Shown: positions 10,707-19,944, numbered from the stretch's first letter. The stretch is 43,282 nucleotides of DNA from Candidatus Nanopelagicales bacterium (GCA_025351185.1 JANXWJ010000220.1:1-43282), one strand, 5' to 3'. Program-made: numbers and translations. The notes: generated by a model from the letters alone, not told the origin.

Positions 10707-11594
10707 TTAGGTGATGGAGGCTCGGTAGATGGACTCGACGGAGGTGTGGAGGGTGGCGTCGAAATCGTCGTCGGTCTGCTGCGCGGTGAGGCCCTCGGTG
10801 AGCGCGCGGGAGAAGCTCGCCACGACGCCATGGTTGCGCTCGAGGCGCTCGTCGGCCTCGAGCCGGGAGTAGCCACCGGAGAGCGCGACCACGCGCAGCA
10901 CGCGGTCGTGCTCGACGAGATCGGCGTAGAACCCGTCCTCCTCGGGCAGGGTGAGCTTGAGCATCACCTGGTCATGCGGCCCGAGCGCAGCGAGGTGCTC
11001 GAGGGTCGACTCCTTGAGCAGGTCCTCCGCCGGCTCCTTCTGCATGCTGTGGATGTCGATCTCGGGCTCGATGATGGGTAGGAGTCCCGCGTCGAGGATG
11101 CGCCGCGCGAGCTCGAACTGCTGGTCGACCACCGCCTCAACTCCTGCCCGGTGCGCGAGGGTGATCAGGGAACGCATCTTGGTGCCGAAGATGCGGTAGC
11201 CCTTCGCCTTGTCCAGCAGCGCACCGAGATCCGGGATCGGCTTCATGACCTGGGCGCCATCGACGTCCGGAGCCAGACCGCGGTCGACCTTGAGGAACGG
11301 CACGATCTGCTTGCGCTGCCAGAGGTAGTCGGCAGTCGCCAGGCCGTCGACGCGTCGGTCCATCGTCTTCTCGAACAGGATCGCGCCGAGGATGCGGTCA
11401 CCGGTGAATGCCGGGCTCGTCATGATGCGGGCGCGCATCTCGTGGACGAGGTCATACATCTCGACTTCCGAGCTGTACGCCGTCTTGTCCAGGCCGTAGT
11501 GCTCGAGCGCAGTCGGCGTGCTCCCACCGCTCTGGTCGAGCGCGGCGATGAACCCGCGCGCCGTACGCATCTTCTCGAACTGCTCCTGGCTCAT
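10707..11594 (-). CDS. fda: Class I fructose-bisphosphate aldolase
   Basis: A 295-residue enzyme that cleaves fructose 1,6-bisphosphate to dihydroxyacetone phosphate and glyceraldehyde 3-phosphate through a Schiff-base lysine, in cytosolic glycolysis and gluconeogenesis. The sequence closely follows the staphylococcal-type class I enzyme along its full length: MSQEQFEKM start, GFIAALDQSGGSTP, ILGAILFEKTMDR, IVPFLKVDRGL, IPDLGALLDKA, GIxGTKMRS-like IFGTKMRS, IIEPEIDI, VMLKLTLPEEDG and RVVALSGGYSR. The ATG at 11594 has GGAAGGGG upstream. Actinobacteria often rely on the class II enzyme, so this may be a second aldolase. Transcription is divergent from the universal stress gene across 235 nt. 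A repeat array lies just past its stop. Confidence 0.93.
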   Translation of the reverse strand: MSQEQFEKMRTARGFIAALDQSGGSTPTALEHYGLDKTAYSSEVEMYDLVHEMRARIMTSPAFTGDRILGAILFEKTMDRRVDGLATADYLWQRKQIVPFLKVDRGLAPDVDGAQVMKPIPDLGALLDKAKGYRIFGTKMRSLITLAHRAGVEAVVDQQFELARRILDAGLLPIIEPEIDIHSMQKEPAEDLLKESTLEHLAALGPHDQVMLKLTLPEEDGFYADLVEHDRVLRVVALSGGYSRLEADERLERNHGVVASFSRALTEGLTAQQTDDDFDATLHTSVESIYRASIT

Positions 11595-11829
11595 GGCCAA
11601 CCCCTTCCGTAGGCGGTCCCGCTGCCCACCCCCAGCGTCCCACTCGCCACGGGCGAAGGCACGACGATCACCCGAGCGCGCACAACCACACACAACGACC
11701 CGGCTCGGAGCGTCGCGCACTCCCATCCGAGGTCGCGCAGGAGCATGATGGGAGGCGAGGAACGACGGCGGGTTGATGTCGGCCTCACCTGGCTGATGCG
11801 CCCGCGCCGTACCTCGCTGGAGGTGCGCC

Positions 11830-12708
11830 ATGTCGTCGTCCCAGCTCCCGGTCGTCGTGGGGTTCGACGGGTCTACGTACGCGCTCGCCGCGCTCGACTG
11901 GGCTGCAGCCGAGGCCAGCCGTCGCACGGCACGGCTGCACATCGTGCACGTCTCCCCCGTCACCTGGGTCAACGTCGGCCCCGACGCAGTGTCGCTCACC
12001 CAGCCTGTCCCGCCGAGTCGGCCGGCCTACCTCGACGACGCGGTCACCCGCGTCGCTGCGGCGTGGCCCGACGTCGTCGTCACGTCGGCCGAGGTCGTGG
12101 ACGGTGCCGCATCGGGCCTCGTCTCGCTGAGTGCGGAGGCGGCGCTGATCGTGGTCGGTTCCCACGGTCGTTCGCTCATCGGGCGGCTGCTCATGGGCTC
12201 GGTGAGCCGGCACCTGCTCACCCATGCGCGCTGCCCCGCCGTCGTCGTACGCGGCACCCCGCCGTCGCCTGCCGCGCCCGTCGCCGTCGGCATCGACGGC
12301 TCCCCCACCGCACGGGAGGCACTGCGACTGGCCTGCACCGAGGCGACGCTGCTCAGAGCATCGCTCGTCGTCGTGCACGCCTGGCGGGACCTCTCGCTCA
12401 ACAGCTTTGGCCAGTGGTATCCGCCGGTCAACGTCCACGACGACCTCGAGCGCGACGCTGAGTCGTTGACGGCAGAGGCGGTCTCGGAGATCACGGTCGC
12501 ATTTCCCGATCTCGAGGTGCACGTCCGCGTACGCGAGAACCATCCGGTCGAGGCTCTGCTTGACGCCTCGCGCGAGTCGCAGCTGCTCGTCGTCGGTGCG
12601 CACGGTCGCGGTGCGTTCGCCGGGATGTCGCTCGGCTCGGTGACGACCGCAGCCATCCATCACTCCAGCTGCCCGGTGATGACGGTGCCGGCGGCGCACG
12701 AGGGCTGA
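11830..12708 (+). CDS. Tandem universal stress protein
   Basis: A 292-residue cytosolic protein made of two UspA domains, about residues 1-140 and 150-290. Each has the ATP-binding C-terminal signature: VVGSHGRSLIGRLLMGSVS in domain 1 and VVGAHGRGAFAGMSLGSV in domain 2, followed by the CPAVVV / CPVMTV strand. Two-domain ATP-binding Usps are characteristic of actinobacteria and are linked to hypoxia, stationary phase and general stress. The ATG at 11830 has GGAGGTG about 7 nt upstream. I looked for a DosR-type palindrome in the 235-nt promoter region shared with the aldolase gene and did not see one. Confidence 0.93.
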   Translation: MSSSQLPVVVGFDGSTYALAALDWAAAEASRRTARLHIVHVSPVTWVNVGPDAVSLTQPVPPSRPAYLDDAVTRVAAAWPDVVVTSAEVVDGAASGLVSLSAEAALIVVGSHGRSLIGRLLMGSVSRHLLTHARCPAVVVRGTPPSPAAPVAVGIDGSPTAREALRLACTEATLLRASLVVVHAWRDLSLNSFGQWYPPVNVHDDLERDAESLTAEAVSEITVAFPDLEVHVRVRENHPVEALLDASRESQLLVVGAHGRGAFAGMSLGSVTTAAIHHSSCPVMTVPAAHEG

Positions 12709-12792
12709 TCGCGCCCCGATGTCGGAGACCCCGGCTAGCGTGGTCCCGACTGCCGACCGGCCGTCACGCGACGCTTGCGGAGGGACGCCCCG

Positions 12793-13584
12793 ATGGCCGA
12801 GAAGTATGTCCAGACCCGTCAGTTCAAGGACGCGACCTTCGAGCAGGTCGACTTCAGCGGCGCGACCTTCCACGCCGCCGACCTCAGCGGTGTCACCATC
12901 CGCGACGCCACCCTCGCGGGCACGTCCATCGTGGGCGCCGAGCTCGAGGGCCTTCGGCTGTCGTCGTTCGGTGATGACCGGATGACCGTCATCGTCAACG
13001 ACGTCGACGTCACCGACTTCGTCGAGAGCGAGCTCGACCGGCGGTTCCCCGAGCGCGTGCAGCTGCGAGCGGTCACGACGGTGGACGAGCACCGGGCCAT
13101 GTGGGACACCGTCGAACGGCTGTGGGCCGAGAGCCGCGCCCACGCCGAACAGCTGCCCGAGGCGATGCGCCACCAGCGGGTCGGCGAGGAGTGGTCGTTC
13201 GTGCAGACGATGCGGCACCTCGTGATGGCGATCGACACGTGGATCGGGCGGATGATCCACCTCGACCCCACCGCCAACCACCCGCTGGGGCTCCCGCCCA
13301 CCGACTTCAGCGACGAGAGCACCGCCGAGCTCGGCCTCGACGTCGACGCGAGTCCGTCCTACGACGACATCGTGGCGCTCCACGCCGAAAGGCGCGCGCA
13401 GGTGAGGGCTGTGCTCGACGCCGTGACCGACAGTCAGCTCGACGAGCTGCGCACGGCGACGCTCGCCGCAGAGTGGGGCGAAGAGACTCGCACGGTGCGC
13501 GAGTGCCTGAAGACTGTGTTCCACGAGCACGTCGCACACCGGCGATTCATCGAGCGCGACCTCGCCGTGCTCGAGGCGCGCTGA
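12793..13584 (+). CDS. Pentapeptide-repeat / DinB-domain protein
   Basis: A 263-residue protein with two parts. Residues 8-65 contain pentapeptide-type repeats (FKDATFEQVDFSGATFHAADL and on, with A(D/T)L/F spacing). Residues 95-260 form a DinB-like four-helix bundle. Candidate metal-ligand histidines lie in MRHLVMAIDTW and HEHVAHRRF near the C-terminus. DinB-superfamily members include mycothiol- and bacillithiol-dependent transferases and many uncharacterised proteins; the substrate here is unknown. The ATG at 12793 is preceded by GGAGGG 8-14 nt upstream, which is better than an in-frame TTG at 12775. It follows the stress protein by 84 nt and may share its transcript. Confidence 0.8.
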   Translation: MAEKYVQTRQFKDATFEQVDFSGATFHAADLSGVTIRDATLAGTSIVGAELEGLRLSSFGDDRMTVIVNDVDVTDFVESELDRRFPERVQLRAVTTVDEHRAMWDTVERLWAESRAHAEQLPEAMRHQRVGEEWSFVQTMRHLVMAIDTWIGRMIHLDPTANHPLGLPPTDFSDESTAELGLDVDASPSYDDIVALHAERRAQVRAVLDAVTDSQLDELRTATLAAEWGEETRTVRECLKTVFHEHVAHRRFIERDLAVLEAR

Positions 13585-13706
13585 CACGCCCACCCGCTTG
13601 GTGTTACATCAGACGGCTGCCCGTTGGGCCGTTCGGAGTCGTCCGCTAGTCCGATGTTCACCGCCCTGCGTGACTGTCAGGATCGTCTCGACCGGGGGGC
13701 TGGACC

Positions 13707-14317
13707 ATGACAATCGACAGGAAGTCGTTCGGGGCGTGGGCCTTGGCGGCGACCGAGTCGCTGTTGCGTGACAGGGGTTTCGTCGGATTGCCCGACGACT
13801 CGCCGTCACGCGAGAGCGCTGATCCGCACGGTGCCCCGTGCCGCCACTACCACGCGGGCCACAAGCCACATCACATGTCGGCGATGCGGGCCGGCGAACT
13901 GCGTCGCGACGGCAAGGCCGACGAGGTCCGCTATGTCGGCCACGCACAGATCGCGTCGTCGAGCCTCGAGTGGCATGACACGCCGTACCAGGCAGCGACC
14001 CGACCCGCCTCGTCACGCGCATCGACCTCGATCGGACCGACGGCACATCCTTCGCCGTCGTCACCCACGACTCCCGAGGTCTCGCGCCGATCGAGGCCTG
14101 CGGAGGTGAGGGGACGTGGCTCGTGCCGGCGCACTCCGCGCTCCTCGTACCGAGCTGGAACTGCGGCGTGCTGGCTGACGGCGCTCGCGACACCGAACCC
14201 ACGAGCTGGTCGACCCTGAGCGTCGCCGAGATCGACGAGCCGTGGCTTCCCTGCCCCATCGCCCCCGAGAAGAAGCCCCGGGGCCGCAGCACCCCCCACC
14301 AAGCACGCCAGCGATAG
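13707..14317 (+). pseudogene. Unknown gene with an apparent frameshift
   Basis: The frame starting at the ATG at 13707 encodes MTIDRKSFGAWALAATESLL and reads well to about 13984 (SSSLEWHDTP). There it degrades into Ser/Arg/Pro-rich sequence of out-of-frame appearance. The neighbouring frame continues from the same point with protein-like sequence (GSDPTRLVTRIDLDR, FAVVTHDSRG, WLVPAHSALLVPSWNCG) to a stop at 14317. One missing base near 13984-13990 would join both halves into about 203 residues. I do not recognise the family. The first half has a His/Cys cluster (APCRHYHAGHKPHHM). It is either a recent pseudogene or a sequencing error. The stop lies inside the hairpin shared with the convergent MFS gene. 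Confidence 0.55.
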
Positions 14318-14353
14318 CGTCCACGCGGTCTATAGCCCGCGCTGACGCTATCG
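14312..14353. terminator. Long hairpin between convergent genes
   Basis: CGATAGCGTC (14312-14321) pairs perfectly with GACGCTATCG (14344-14353), and an inner CGCGG/CCGCG pair extends the stem towards an AT-containing loop (TCTATAG). It sits between the convergent ends at 14317 and 14378, so it could end transcription on both strands. There is no long T run, as is usual for high-GC actinobacterial terminators. Confidence 0.7.
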
Positions 14354-14377
14354 ATGGCCAGCCGTACGGGGTGTTTG

Positions 14378-16018
14378 TCAGGCGTCGGCGAGGTCGTCCT
14401 CGGGGTAGCCGACGGGGATGTCGCCTTCGCGGAAGTCGGGCATCCGGCCGGCGGGCACGACGGCGAGCAACGCGAGCAGCGCGAGGATCAGCATGGTCGC
14501 GCGCAGTGCGTTGAGGCGGTTGTCCTCGAAGATGGTGATCGCGGCGGCCTTCTGGTCCGGGGTGGCCGTGGTGCGCCCGATGACGCCCGCGAGCTGGTCG
14601 TTGGTGAGGAAGTTGATGTTGTCGAAGTTGACCTGGGCGCTGAGCTCGGGGGTGATGACGGGGTTGGTTGCGGCGTCGCGGGAGACACCGAAGCCGAGGA
14701 ACCCGACAGCGAGGGCGGTGGCCACCGCGATACCGGCGCTGCCGGACAGGTTGTGTGTCAGGCCGCGCCACGCGCCGACGTCACCAGCAAGCTCCTTCGG
14801 CGCGGCGGTGAGCAGGGTGTTGAAGACCAGCGCGACGATGCAGCCCTGCGCGAGGCCCAGGGTGACCAGACCGATGACGATGACGATCTGGCCCCACTCG
14901 TTGTGGATCGTGAACGCGAGCAGCGACATCGCAGCGGCGACGATCACGAAGCACACCCGCGCGATCTGGCCGGGCGAACAGCGGTCGTAGAGCCGCGAGA
15001 CCAGGGTGTTGGCGATGAAGATCGAGATCGTGTAGGGGATGATCGACAGTGAGGTCTTGATGCCCGAGAACCCCTGCACCGTCTGCATGTAGAGCGGGAT
15101 CAAGAAGCTCGCGGCGGTGCCGACGAAGAGCATGATCGCCATGCAGTAGGTGACTGCGCGCTCCTTGTTGGACTTGAGCACGTCGAGGGAGAACAGCGGC
15201 ACCGAGCCGGAGTCCATCCGATCGCGGGTCCAGCGGAAGAACCACTGGAAGAACACCACACCGAGCACGAGCAGGAACGGCACCGGTGAGAGCCCGAGGA
15301 TGTTGAACGGGGCATTGGACGACGCCTCGAAGAGTCCCCACGAGTTCAGGCCTGTGAAGCCCACGCTGAGCAGCAGCACCGCGACCGACGACAGCATCGC
15401 GCCGCGACCGTCGATCACGAGGTTCTTCTGCGGGGCGATCGCACTGAGCTTCCAGCTGAGCAGGAAGTTGACCGCACCGATCGTCGCGACCATGACGAAC
15501 GACCAACGCCACCCGATCGTCGAGGCAAAGACACCAGCGATCAGGATCGACACCACCTGCGCGAGCGGGATCGCGGAGGCGAGGAAACCGATCGCCTGGC
15601 CCTGCTGCTTGCCGTGGTAGTTGCTCGCGATGATGACTGTGAGTGCGGGAGCCGCGATCGCGATCGCCATGCCGGAGAGGAACTGTGCCGCGATCAGCAT
15701 CGTGCCGTTCTGCGCCGTCGCGATGAGCAACGCGGCGATCGCTGGGATGATCACACCGATCTGAAACGCGAGGCGCACACCGATCTTCGCGCCGAGCTTG
15801 GCGCCGAGAAGCACGAAGGACGCCATCGCGAACGTACCCGTCGTCAACGCCGTTCCGACCGCGGTCGGCGGGATGTCGAGATCAGCGGTGATGCCGTTGA
15901 TCGAGACGTTCCACGCGTTGAACGAGAGCTGGACCTGGCACAGCATCACGATGATGAGCGGAAGCCACGAGGCCGCCGTCTCGAGGTCGGCCGCCGCCGT
16001 CTTGCCGCTGGTGCTCAC
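14378..16018 (-). CDS. MFS transporter, DHA2 (14-TM) drug-exporter type
   Basis: A 546-residue polytopic membrane protein with about 14 hydrophobic helices, in the pattern of proton-driven DHA2 exporters (EmrB/QacA group). Features include LSFNAWNVSINGITADL in TM1, LGAKLGAKIGVRLAF in the TM2-3 loop (the MFS motif A region) and QGQAIGFLASAIPLAQ in TM5. A long extracytoplasmic loop near the C-terminus (about 440-505) precedes the last helix. The GTG at 16018 has GGGAG about 9 nt upstream; the open frame further upstream is Pro/Arg-rich and not credible as protein. The substrate is unknown; drugs or metabolites are typical. No dedicated TetR or MarR regulator is adjacent. Confidence 0.85.
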   Translation of the reverse strand: MSTSGKTAAADLETAASWLPLIIVMLCQVQLSFNAWNVSINGITADLDIPPTAVGTALTTGTFAMASFVLLGAKLGAKIGVRLAFQIGVIIPAIAALLIATAQNGTMLIAAQFLSGMAIAIAAPALTVIIASNYHGKQQGQAIGFLASAIPLAQVVSILIAGVFASTIGWRWSFVMVATIGAVNFLLSWKLSAIAPQKNLVIDGRGAMLSSVAVLLLSVGFTGLNSWGLFEASSNAPFNILGLSPVPFLLVLGVVFFQWFFRWTRDRMDSGSVPLFSLDVLKSNKERAVTYCMAIMLFVGTAASFLIPLYMQTVQGFSGIKTSLSIIPYTISIFIANTLVSRLYDRCSPGQIARVCFVIVAAAMSLLAFTIHNEWGQIVIVIGLVTLGLAQGCIVALVFNTLLTAAPKELAGDVGAWRGLTHNLSGSAGIAVATALAVGFLGFGVSRDAATNPVITPELSAQVNFDNINFLTNDQLAGVIGRTTATPDQKAAAITIFEDNRLNALRATMLILALLALLAVVPAGRMPDFREGDIPVGYPEDDLADA

Positions 16019-16163
16019 CGTGGGTGCTCCCGGTATGTGACTGGTCGGTCGAACTGACGGCCATGAGTATCGCGGTGCGGGTGCCCTCAGTGCGGCAGAT
16101 TCGCCGAGGTGCGACACGAACGGTTCGGGTGTGGCGGCACCGCGCCGCGTCGACGATGGCCGG

Positions 16164-16772
16164 TCAGGTCGTCGAACGCCAGACGAGGTCGGCGGGGAGG
16201 GCTCGCGACGTTGCGGCGCAGACGAGCACATGGCCGTCGGCGTCATGGGCGATAAGGCCGCGTACGGAGCAGTGCGACTCGGCGGTCTGCACAGCGGCGG
16301 TATCGTCGCCGGGGTTGTCGGAGGCGGCTCCCCCACCGCCGAGCACCGACCCGAGCAGCGTCACCACGACGAGCCCAGCGACAGCCAGCGCGACCACGAG
16401 GCCGAACCTCAAGGCCAGTGGCAGCTGGACCCACGCGTCACGAGCGCCGGCCCACGGCACGGCAGCCTCCCGAGTGCGCGACGGCGCGACACGCTGTGAT
16501 GACACGACTCGCACCGGGCGCCGAGTGCGGCGGGCGAGCTCGACGGCCGGATGGGGAACGGCGTAGGTCGCACGATGGGCGACCGGCATGGTCTCGAAGG
16601 TGGGCCACTGCTCGGAGATGGCCCGGCGCACATCGTGGGAGTCGCCCTCGAGATACCACCACTGCAGGCCGCTCTCGCGGTCCAGTGCCCACGCTGGGCT
16701 GCCGTCGGAGGCGAACGCGAAGACGAGGTCCTTGCCGTCCGCCAGCTCGCGCACGAAGAGCACGTCAGACAC
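16164..16772 (-). CDS. Hypothetical single-pass membrane protein
   Basis: A 202-residue protein of unrecognised family. Residues 1-70 are a soluble segment rich in aromatic and acidic residues (ADGKDLVFAFASDGSPAWAL, LQWWYLEG). A basic linker follows, then one strong membrane helix (about 122-142, LALRFGLVVALAVAGLVVV). A short external tail has two Cys (SHCSVRG and VLVCAATS) that could form a disulfide. The GTG at 16772 is preceded by GAGGAGG 5 nt upstream, a strong Shine-Dalgarno that fixes the start. It lies 145 nt upstream of the MFS gene on the same strand and may be co-transcribed. No function is proposed. Confidence 0.7.
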   Translation of the reverse strand: MSDVLFVRELADGKDLVFAFASDGSPAWALDRESGLQWWYLEGDSHDVRRAISEQWPTFETMPVAHRATYAVPHPAVELARRTRRPVRVVSSQRVAPSRTREAAVPWAGARDAWVQLPLALRFGLVVALAVAGLVVVTLLGSVLGGGGAASDNPGDDTAAVQTAESHCSVRGLIAHDADGHVLVCAATSRALPADLVWRSTT

Positions 16773-16899
16773 GTGTCCTCCTCGGCTCACCGACCCAGGC
16801 TCCAGATCCACGGGCCTCTAGGACGAGTGTCGCGCGGACCACCGACAACCGCACCTGCTTTGCCTGGCCGTGATCTCAGACGACGCCCACCTCGCCGCC

Positions 16900-17400
16900 C
16901 CCGCCCCTTACCCGGCCGCTGCGGCAGGGCGAACGGCAGGGACGGGCCGTGTGGCTGCAGGTCCGCACGCCGGACACCTGCTCGTCCGGGAGTGTGCCCG
17001 AAGATCACGTAAGCACGGGCGTCGGGACTCTGCCGGGACCACCACCACCTGCCGGGGCAGGCTGGCAGCAGCTCGATCACCGGGGAGGCAAAGGTGCGAG
17101 TCCGGTCGTAGCTGCGCTCGTCGGACTCGATGAGCTCAGCTCGCGTCACTCGGAGTGCAGCGAGGCCGCGGTCATCGAGGCGCAGCAGGGTGTGGTCTCG
17201 CTCGATCCGGATCCGCGACCACTGCCCCGTCCAGATCAGCCGCTGCACGAAACTCGAGCGCGACAGGGTCGGCCGACGGTCCCAGCGAACGTCTGACCTC
17301 CACGATCGCTTGGTGGGCTGCGGCGCGCACACGTGAATCGCCGGCGAGTGACGCAACGGTGCTGGCCGCCTTCGCGCCGGATCGTGCGCGTGGACGTCGA
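16900..17400 (-). pseudogene. Possible remnant of an unknown gene
   Basis: On the minus strand two adjacent frames each show a coding-like stretch that would join end to end: ASLAGDSRVRAAAHQAIVEV and RRSLGPSADPVALEF in one, then VQRLIWTGQWSRIRIERDH, LRLDDRGLAALRVTRAEL and FASPVIELLPA in the next. The switch would lie near 17240-17250. Third positions are GC-rich in the second stretch. No good start or Shine-Dalgarno was seen, and the sequence after ELLPA decays. I do not recognise the family. The rest of the interval 16773-17429 shows no convincing gene, so this could also be chance reading of non-coding high-GC DNA. Confidence 0.3.
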
Positions 17401-17429
17401 TCACGGCGTAGGCGGGGGATCATGGCCCC

Positions 17430-18353
17430 ATGACTACCGAGAGACGCACTGCGGGGCGCCACGCTCGCGTGTGGGCGACATGCCTGCTGGCCTTGTCTCT
17501 GACGGCCTGCGCCGCGACCACGGCCGCCGGAGAGACCGACGCGCAGACGTCGGCGGCCGCGTCGGGTTCGACCTCGCCAACCCCGTCGCCGTTGGCTCCG
17601 GTGGCGGCGTTCGACCCGGCCGCGGTGTCGCGGCTGTTCCTGCCGACCGCGACGGGATCGGCGACCACGGGCGCGCTCCCCCTCATCGTGCTCGTGCCCG
17701 GCGGTGGCTGGGTCTCCCACGACAACGGCGGGCTCGTCCCGCTGGCCGAGAAGCTCGCCGCCGCCGGATTCGCCGTGGTCAACACGTCCTACCGCGCAGG
17801 GCAGGAGGGCGTGCAGTTCCCCGTGCCCATCCACGACGTCCAGTGCTCGATCGCGTACGCCGCGAGAACCGCTGCTGCACATGGAATCCACGGTGGTCCG
17901 GTGATCGTCGTCGGCCACTCGGCCGGCGGCAACCTCGGCGCCCTCGCCGCGGTCTCCGGCGATGCGTTGCACCCGGTCTGCGCCGACCCGATGCCTGCGA
18001 TCACCGGCTTCGTGGGCCTCGGCGGGATCTATGACACGGCAACATTCGAGCCGTTCCTGACCGGCTTCTTCGGCGTACCGCGCTCCGGCAACCTCGCACT
18101 GTGGGCGTCCGGCGACCCGATCGCCTACGTCGCGGCCGGCACGGCACCCAAGCGGCTGCAGGTGCTGCTGCTGACCGGTGGCAACGACAACGTCGTCCCG
18201 TCGACCCAGGCCGGCTCCTTCGAGGCGGCGCTGCTCAAGGCCGGTGTGCCGGTGACCCTCGACACGGTGACCGATGTCGGCCACCTGGACCTCATCACCC
18301 CGGCCGTGGCAGCGACCCCGATCATCTCCTGGGTCACGACGCTCGCGCGCTAG
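17430..18353 (+). CDS. Lipoprotein alpha/beta-hydrolase (esterase)
   Basis: A 307-residue exported enzyme. The N-terminus is a lipoprotein signal with lipobox LTAC (Cys27), then a Thr/Ser/Ala/Pro-rich spacer to about residue 58. The hydrolase domain has an oxyanion segment LVPGGGW (88-94), nucleophile elbow GHSAGG (Ser164), acid Asp253 in TGGNDNVV and His285 in DVGHLD. The order and the GGGW motif match the hormone-sensitive-lipase/BD-FAE-like esterase group. It probably works on small esters at the outer face of the membrane. Cys139 and Cys184 could form a disulfide. The ATG at 17430 directly precedes the basic signal head. It is convergent with the PucR gene across 163 nt with no clear terminator. 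Confidence 0.85.
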   Translation: MTTERRTAGRHARVWATCLLALSLTACAATTAAGETDAQTSAAASGSTSPTPSPLAPVAAFDPAAVSRLFLPTATGSATTGALPLIVLVPGGGWVSHDNGGLVPLAEKLAAAGFAVVNTSYRAGQEGVQFPVPIHDVQCSIAYAARTAAAHGIHGGPVIVVGHSAGGNLGALAAVSGDALHPVCADPMPAITGFVGLGGIYDTATFEPFLTGFFGVPRSGNLALWASGDPIAYVAAGTAPKRLQVLLLTGGNDNVVPSTQAGSFEAALLKAGVPVTLDTVTDVGHLDLITPAVAATPIISWVTTLAR

Positions 18354-18516
18354 CCCGCACTGCACGGAGTGCCGGCCCTGCGTACGCCGTGATCTCGCAT
18401 CCGGGTGGTCGCTCCGGTTCGTCTCGAGGCTTCATCACGCGGCAGGCAACTGGCCGCTTCCTCAGCCGCACAGGGTGTTCCGGCGCTGGGCCATTCGATG
18501 GCGGGTCGGTCCGCTC

Positions 18517-19944
18517 CTACATGGGTCGCCCGGCAGATGAACGACGCGCCCACGTCGCGATCGCGAAGGCGACCCGGTCGTTGAACACGAGCGGGTCGCG
18601 CCCTGTCAGGTCCCTCATGCGCTCCAGCCTGTGGCGGACCGTGTTGACGTGCAAGAACTGTGCGCGGGCGGTCGCCGTGAGCGAGCCGTCGCGCTCGAGG
18701 AAGGTCGCGAGCGTGGCGACGTAGTCGGTGCGGCGGGTGCGGTCCGAGGCCAGGAGCGGCTCGAGCAGCTGGTCGACGAACGGTTGCAGCCGTTCGGGTG
18801 GCTGCTGGGCGAGCAGTCCCTCCAGACTCGTCAGACCCTCGGGTCCGACACACCCTCCCCGCACGCGAGCAAGCTCGAACGCTGCACGCGCCTCGCTGAT
18901 CCCCCGAGCGGAGTCGCCGGGCACGACGGTTCGGGACAGTCCGCACACGACTCCGAGAGCCTGTGCGACCGAGCGCACCTCGGTGTCCGACCCGGTGACG
19001 GCGACGGTCGCCGACGGTGTCTCCCCGAGAGCCACCGGCATCTGGAACGACGAGGCGAGAACCCTGGCGGCGCCAGCCGGCCACAACGAGAAGACGAGCC
19101 CCGTCGACGACAGTCCGGCTTCGCTGATCGCGGCGTCGAGGGCGGCCGGGTCGGCCAGGCGATCGCCGACGAGCGAGAGCAGCTGACCGATGCGTTCACG
19201 ACGGAGGTCCTGCTCGATGTCGCGCTCGTGGCGCGCGACATCGAGCACGCGGACCAGCGAGGCGAGCAGCGACGGTGCGGGCCGGGCGCCGGCGCCACGC
19301 CAGATGAGCGTCACAGCACCGGTTGTCGCCCGCACCCCAGGGTCGTCCCCCGTGGCTCCCGGACCGACCGAGCGCACGATCGACTGGTCTCCGTCGAGCA
19401 GGTCCAGGCGCCCGCCCATCACCTGGACAGCGCGGTCGATCAGCTCCTGGGTCGATGCGTGCCGTCGCACCTGAGCAAGCAGGTCGGCCAGCAGCCGGCT
19501 GCCTCGCTCACCCGTGGCGAATTCGTCCTCGATGCGGCGCTGCACGAGGTGCTCGCTGATCGCCATGAACGGGGCACCGAGCGGAGCGACCAGCAGAGGG
19601 AGTCCGAGCTGTTCGCACGCGATGCTGAGCCCGGTCGGCACCTCGTCGTGGACGTCGCCGAGCCCGAAGCAGATTCCGGCGACGTTCGCGGCGGCCGCTG
19701 ACGTGGTGAACGTCCGGCAGGCCTCATCCGAGGTCAGGGAGGTCCCGATCGTGCAGACGAGCTCACCGCCGCGAAGGTAGGGCGACGGGTCGAGGAGCTC
19801 GGTCGTGTGTGACCAGCGCACCCGTGCTTCGAGGCCGTCGAGACCCGACACGAGAGCGAGCTGGAGAGCGGGCACGGCGAGCAGATCGCGCAGGGTCACG
19901 GAGGGCTCGGGCTCGCCGAGTCGGTCGTCGTCGCGCCTCGTCAT
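18517..19944 (-). CDS. PucR-family transcriptional regulator
   Basis: A 475-residue regulator. The N-terminal PucR sensory domain (about 18-130) starts VTLRDLLAVPALQLALVSG and contains the typical RVRWSHTTELLDPSPYLRGG. A middle GGDEF-like/CdaR region follows. The C-terminal helix-turn-helix (about 410-465) has LTATARAQFLHVNTVRHRL, the PucR/CdaR HTH_30 signature. PucR proteins control purine, allantoin and other nitrogen-compound catabolism in response to the substrate. It is divergent from the permease-led operon across 150 nt, which makes that operon its likely target. The ATG at 19944 has GTGAGGA a few nt upstream; the open frame beyond it is not protein-like. Confidence 0.88.
   Translation of the reverse strand: MTRRDDDRLGEPEPSVTLRDLLAVPALQLALVSGLDGLEARVRWSHTTELLDPSPYLRGGELVCTIGTSLTSDEACRTFTTSAAAANVAGICFGLGDVHDEVPTGLSIACEQLGLPLLVAPLGAPFMAISEHLVQRRIEDEFATGERGSRLLADLLAQVRRHASTQELIDRAVQVMGGRLDLLDGDQSIVRSVGPGATGDDPGVRATTGAVTLIWRGAGARPAPSLLASLVRVLDVARHERDIEQDLRRERIGQLLSLVGDRLADPAALDAAISEAGLSSTGLVFSLWPAGAARVLASSFQMPVALGETPSATVAVTGSDTEVRSVAQALGVVCGLSRTVVPGDSARGISEARAAFELARVRGGCVGPEGLTSLEGLLAQQPPERLQPFVDQLLEPLLASDRTRRTDYVATLATFLERDGSLTATARAQFLHVNTVRHRLERMRDLTGRDPLVFNDRVAFAIATWARRSSAGRPM

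Noticed and set aside
11785-13593. 602-codon minus-strand frame opposite the stress and DinB genes
   Set aside because: Low-complexity His/Arg/Val translation typical of the antisense of high-GC genes; the plus strand has two recognised proteins with good Shine-Dalgarno sites.
17172-18365. 397-codon minus-strand frame opposite the esterase
   Set aside because: Most of it is antisense to the esterase. Only its last part, beyond the esterase start, looked coding-like and was reported as a possible remnant.
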